Assembly: GCF_014287585.1 (NCBI RefSeq) | Contig: NZ_JACOOJ010000015.1 | Span: 40,335-104,334 of the forward strand | Direction: 5' to 3' | From: Parabacteroides hominis | GTDB lineage: Bacteria; Bacteroidota; Bacteroidia; Bacteroidales; Tannerellaceae | DNA: 64,000 bases | Shown here: piece by piece, positions 61,099-64,000 of the stretch | How positions within the stretch are numbered: the first letter of the stretch is position 1 | Layout of the letters: each line of letters begins with the position of its first letter | Notes under the pieces: model-generated | Told to the model about the DNA's origin: nothing | Seen by the model: only the letters and a program-made list of their open reading frames with translations | Database searches by the model: none | Translations under genes and position numbers: made by a program

Positions 61099-62430
61099 TC
61101 AGAGCAAATCGGAAGCTAATTCGGACAATTGGCTACGTTCGCCTTTGATCAGATTGATGTGGGCAAACAGTTCCTGCCCTTTCATTTTATCAACCATATA
61201 AGCGAGGCCATTGCTCTGTGCATCCAGATAAGGAGAGTCGATCTGCTGGATATCCCCGGTAAATACCATTTTCGTTCCTTCGCCTGCACGGGTGATAATC
61301 GTTTTAATTTCATGCGGAGTCAGGTTCTGAGCCTCATCGATGATACAGAACGTTTCCGAAAGGCTTCGACCGCGGATGAAGGCCAATGCTTCAATCACAA
61401 GTTGCCCGTTCTTTTGCAAATCATCTATCTTACGGGCATCCGAACCACCGGGTGCAAACTGCCCCTTAATCACATTCAGGTTATCAAACAAAGGCTGCAT
61501 ATAAGGAGCCACCTTCTGCTTCTCATCACCAGGCAGGAATCCTAAGTCCTTATTCGCCAAAGCGACGATAGGACGTGCCAGCAGAATCTGCTTATAAACA
61601 TTCGCCTGCCTCAAAGCAGAAGCCAAAGCCAGCAAAGTTTTGCCGGTTCCGGCCTTTCCTGTCAGCCCGATAAGTTTCACATCCGGATCATTCAGCACTT
61701 CAAAAGCAAAACTCTGTTCCGCATTGCGAGGCTGAATACCATAATTACTGCCTTTGTCTACTTTCTTAAATTTATTGGTAAATGGATTATAACGAGCCAA
61801 GACAGAATTACGCACGCTCTTTAAGATAAAACATTCGTTCGGGTCCAGTTTCGACTTTATATCGAACAGATCGGCATCGATGCCGTCAGCCGAAGCATAC
61901 ATTTTATCAATCAGATCCGGATCTATATTTTCGTATGTATCTTGTGCACGTTCGAAAATATCTACATTAATAACCTTATCGGTTATATAATCTTCCACTT
62001 CGATACCCAATGAACGCGCCTTCATACGCAGGTTCACATCCTTCGTTACCAGAATAGTTTTTACTTTCCGGTCTTTTTCCGCCTCGGCAACCGACAACGT
62101 ACATGACAAAATACGATGGTCCGCTGTCTTTTCCGGGAACGACTGGTAAATCTTTTCCTGATATTTGTCACCGGTCACCACATGCAAAGTACCTTTGCCC
62201 GGTCCAAGTGAGGCCCCTTTTAAAAAGAGATCGTTGCTGGTCAACGTATCCAACTCGCGTACAAACTCGCGGGCGTTGTAGTTAATCTGGTCGCTCCCCT
62301 TTTTAAACTTATCCAACTCTTCCAACACGACGATCGGAAGATAAATATCATTCTCCTGAAAGTTCTCAATACACTTGTAATCGTGCAATATGACATTCGT
62401 GTCAAGCACAAAATTCTTCTTTGCTCCCAT
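61099..62430 (-). CDS. PhoH-family protein with N-terminal PIN domain
   Basis: 443 residues. The N-terminal PIN nuclease domain (FVLDTNVILHD, VVLEELDKFKKG, ILVTKDVNLRMKA) is joined to a PhoH ATPase: Walker A GLTGKAGTGKTLLA near 250 and Walker B CIIDEAQNL near 358. PhoH2-type proteins act as RNA helicase/nucleases (known from mycobacteria). It stands alone with a strong terminator. Confidence 0.93.
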   Translation of the reverse strand: MGAKKNFVLDTNVILHDYKCIENFQENDIYLPIVVLEELDKFKKGSDQINYNAREFVRELDTLTSNDLFLKGASLGPGKGTLHVVTGDKYQEKIYQSFPEKTADHRILSCTLSVAEAEKDRKVKTILVTKDVNLRMKARSLGIEVEDYITDKVINVDIFERAQDTYENIDPDLIDKMYASADGIDADLFDIKSKLDPNECFILKSVRNSVLARYNPFTNKFKKVDKGSNYGIQPRNAEQSFAFEVLNDPDVKLIGLTGKAGTGKTLLALASALRQANVYKQILLARPIVALANKDLGFLPGDEKQKVAPYMQPLFDNLNVIKGQFAPGGSDARKIDDLQKNGQLVIEALAFIRGRSLSETFCIIDEAQNLTPHEIKTIITRAGEGTKMVFTGDIQQIDSPYLDAQSNGLAYMVDKMKGQELFAHINLIKGERSQLSELASDLL

Positions 62431-62652
62431 GATCTTTCGATTTAATGATTATGCCTCTAAGATAGAAATATTTCCGAGATATTATCCTTCTACAGTCAAG
62501 AATATATCAAATAGACCAATTAATTCAACTTTTTTACAAAAGCGAACGATGAAAAGAGCTTTTATATATACAAATAAATTAATCATGAGACATGCAACTT
62601 TCAGGAAACCTCAATCATCATATATTATATAAATACATAAAAACATTCATTT
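62431..62652. other. Intergenic between phoH-type gene and the propeller lipoprotein
   Basis: About 220 bp, A/T-rich. The short plus-strand frame at 62390-62632 overlaps the PhoH gene and is not convincing. No clear -7 box. Confidence 0.3.
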
Positions 62653-63861
62653 ATGAAAACAACACAAGGACTTTGTTTTTTACTTCTTTCGGCTATGATC
62701 GGATGCAATGATATAGATTACGAGCATTCCGCAATGGATTCTTTCAGTGCTTATCCGATTATAGGAGATCAATCTATCCGGATAGACTTGAGCAAAACCC
62801 CTAAATTTGTATGCGGAACAGTTGACGGGCTACCAACTGAATACTACGCTCCGGATCAATGTGAACTTTATGTCTCCGACAGTCCGGACGGACCTTTTGA
62901 GAAAATCTATACAGCCGTCCAATTGAACAACGACGGCGATACCTATACACTCAAGGCTATAAACGGTAAGCCGTATTACATTTATACCTTGTCCCATAAA
63001 AAAGGATTCCCTGCAATCCAAACTCCGACAATCATGGTTGTACCCAATCCTCAACCGGTACAACATACCATAACTTCAGTGGCACAACAAGATTATACCT
63101 ATGGGCAGCATATCTCATATAATCCTGTTAAAGACAAAATCGTTTACTACAATCCCAATTACGAAGATTCCTCTTCAATTTTGTTAACCGATCTCAACGG
63201 ATCATCTACGGAACAGATTGTAACGAACGGAACTAACCCAAGCTGGGACAGGACAGGAGAGAAAATATTCTTCAAGAACAAAGAAGGGCTGCTTCACCTA
63301 TACGATTGCAAAACAAAAGAGATAATACCTTTTCCAACAGACAATCCTTTAAAATGTGGCAAAGAGGTACTCATATCCCCGAATAATGACCGGCTTCTAT
63401 ATCAGGATGCCTCATTAAAGAACATACATATATTCAACCTCTTATCTAAGGAAGATACGGTTATCCTGAATCTTAATAAGAATTATGCTCCCTCAAGCTT
63501 TTGTTGGATAAACGAGAATGAATACCTTTTTAGTGGAGGACAACAAGGAGGACAACAACACGATAATATCAATAAAGCTTCCATATCAGGCAAAAGCATC
63601 ATATCGACTATGACTTCCGGTTGGAACGATTACGCACCTTCACTATCTCCGGATAAACAGAAACTTGCTTTTATTTCAGACCGATCAGGGAGTCTTCAAG
63701 TATGGATTTACGACTATGTTTCTCAATCCTACAGGCAAATAACCGGATACCAGAAAAAGGTCTTCACGTATCCCATTACAATACAAAGCAACATCGAATG
63801 GATAGACAACACGACTATATGCTTTATATTTGACAGTCAAATCATCCGGATAAACCTATAA
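62653..63861 (+). CDS. Lipoprotein with TolB/PD40-like beta-propeller repeats
   Basis: 402 residues. The signal ends SAMIGC, a lipobox with Cys18. After an N-terminal Ig-like region (about 20-130), WD40/PD40-like blades follow: HISYNPVKDKIVYYNPNYED, NPSWDRTGEKIFFKNKEG, ISPNNDRLLYQDASLKNIHIF, APSLSPDKQKLAFISDRSGSLQVWIYD. The family is related to TolB-like periplasmic propellers. Function not known. Confidence 0.85.
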   Translation: MKTTQGLCFLLLSAMIGCNDIDYEHSAMDSFSAYPIIGDQSIRIDLSKTPKFVCGTVDGLPTEYYAPDQCELYVSDSPDGPFEKIYTAVQLNNDGDTYTLKAINGKPYYIYTLSHKKGFPAIQTPTIMVVPNPQPVQHTITSVAQQDYTYGQHISYNPVKDKIVYYNPNYEDSSSILLTDLNGSSTEQIVTNGTNPSWDRTGEKIFFKNKEGLLHLYDCKTKEIIPFPTDNPLKCGKEVLISPNNDRLLYQDASLKNIHIFNLLSKEDTVILNLNKNYAPSSFCWINENEYLFSGGQQGGQQHDNINKASISGKSIISTMTSGWNDYAPSLSPDKQKLAFISDRSGSLQVWIYDYVSQSYRQITGYQKKVFTYPITIQSNIEWIDNTTICFIFDSQIIRINL

Positions 63862-64000
63862 TTTATGTATTTTTGCGGATGGAAGTTACGAAAAGAGTGT
63901 AATTTATTGGAAATGAGCGTAGGTTAATTGCTCTTGATAGTAATAGGTTACGATTTAGTTAGTTATCTACTGCATTATCCTTCTGCGCGTTGCGTAACCT
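63862..64000. other. Window end, non-coding
   Basis: AGGTTACG near 63946-63953 is the reverse complement of CGTAACCT at 63993-64000, so the window may stop inside an inverted repeat. Nothing else supported. Confidence 0.4.

Overview
The window looks like a chromosome segment of a gut Bacteroidales bacterium, most likely Parabacteroides or a close relative (inference). Evidence seen: the Bacteroidetes promoter -7 box TAnnTTTGC recurs upstream of genes; lipoproteins and outer-membrane barrels are typical of the phylum; core genes (radA, pgk, proS, nfo, nhaD-type antiporter, phoH-type ATPase) sit among Bacteroidetes-type families (DUF6377, DUF1080, C69 dipeptidase, NEW3/ABC operon). No rRNA genes and no CRISPR array were seen.

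Layout. 1-13.9 kb: backbone genes, nearly all on the minus strand: the 3'-truncated end of an FAD oxidoreductase, a barrel/lipoprotein pair, radA, a DUF2148 protein, a long KamA-family radical SAM protein, and a complete tripartite RND efflux operon (adaptor, pump, outer-membrane factor). 14.0-14.9 kb: a small secreted protein and a strongly structured candidate ncRNA with a perfect promoter. 15.54-26.65 kb: an 11.1-kb genomic island in the 3' end of tRNA-Ser(GGA), bounded by a 16-bp direct repeat. It carries a TetR regulator, a short tyrosine recombinase and an array of low-GC genes separated by palindromic repeats. Several genes belong to polymorphic-toxin immunity families (DUF4303, Imm5/YezG-like fusion, PoNi/DUF1911, DUF1629-like, LRR-like), so it matches the recombinase-associated acquired interbacterial defence (rAID) concept known from Bacteroidales. 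26.6-26.9 kb: two tRNA-Ser genes.

27.3-32.8 kb: a DUF6377 TPR sensor-like protein, an oxaloacetate decarboxylase/pyruvate carboxylase carboxyltransferase subunit, and a divergent DUF1349/LuxR pair driven from a perfect 18-bp palindrome that contains two overlapping -7 boxes. 32.84-39.00 kb: a 6-kb integrative mobilizable element between 105-bp imperfect direct repeats, with integrase, HTH protein, iteron-like repeats, oriT-like hairpins, MobV relaxase and, in a low-GC module, the macrolide-resistance methylase erm(F) plus a MORN-type secreted protein.

39.0-64 kb: backbone again: double GNAT, AlaX-like editing domain, ABC/NEW3 operon, pgk, proS, a fused ABC-ATPase/TOPRIM (DUF4435) protein resembling a merged PARIS anti-phage system, an ArnT-like glycosyltransferase, a 3-keto-glycoside (Gfo/Idh + double DUF1080) operon, HAD phosphatase, barrel protein, C69 dipeptidase with NhaD antiporter, DNase IV, thioesterase, DUF456, DUF3795, PhoH and a beta-propeller lipoprotein.

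Strongest candidates for something under-described: the palindromic gene-boundary repeats of the immunity island and its unrecognised cassette genes, the ncRNA at 14.6 kb, the three-copy intergenic repeat at 8.0, 30.9 and 53.9 kb, and the fused DUF4435 ATPase.
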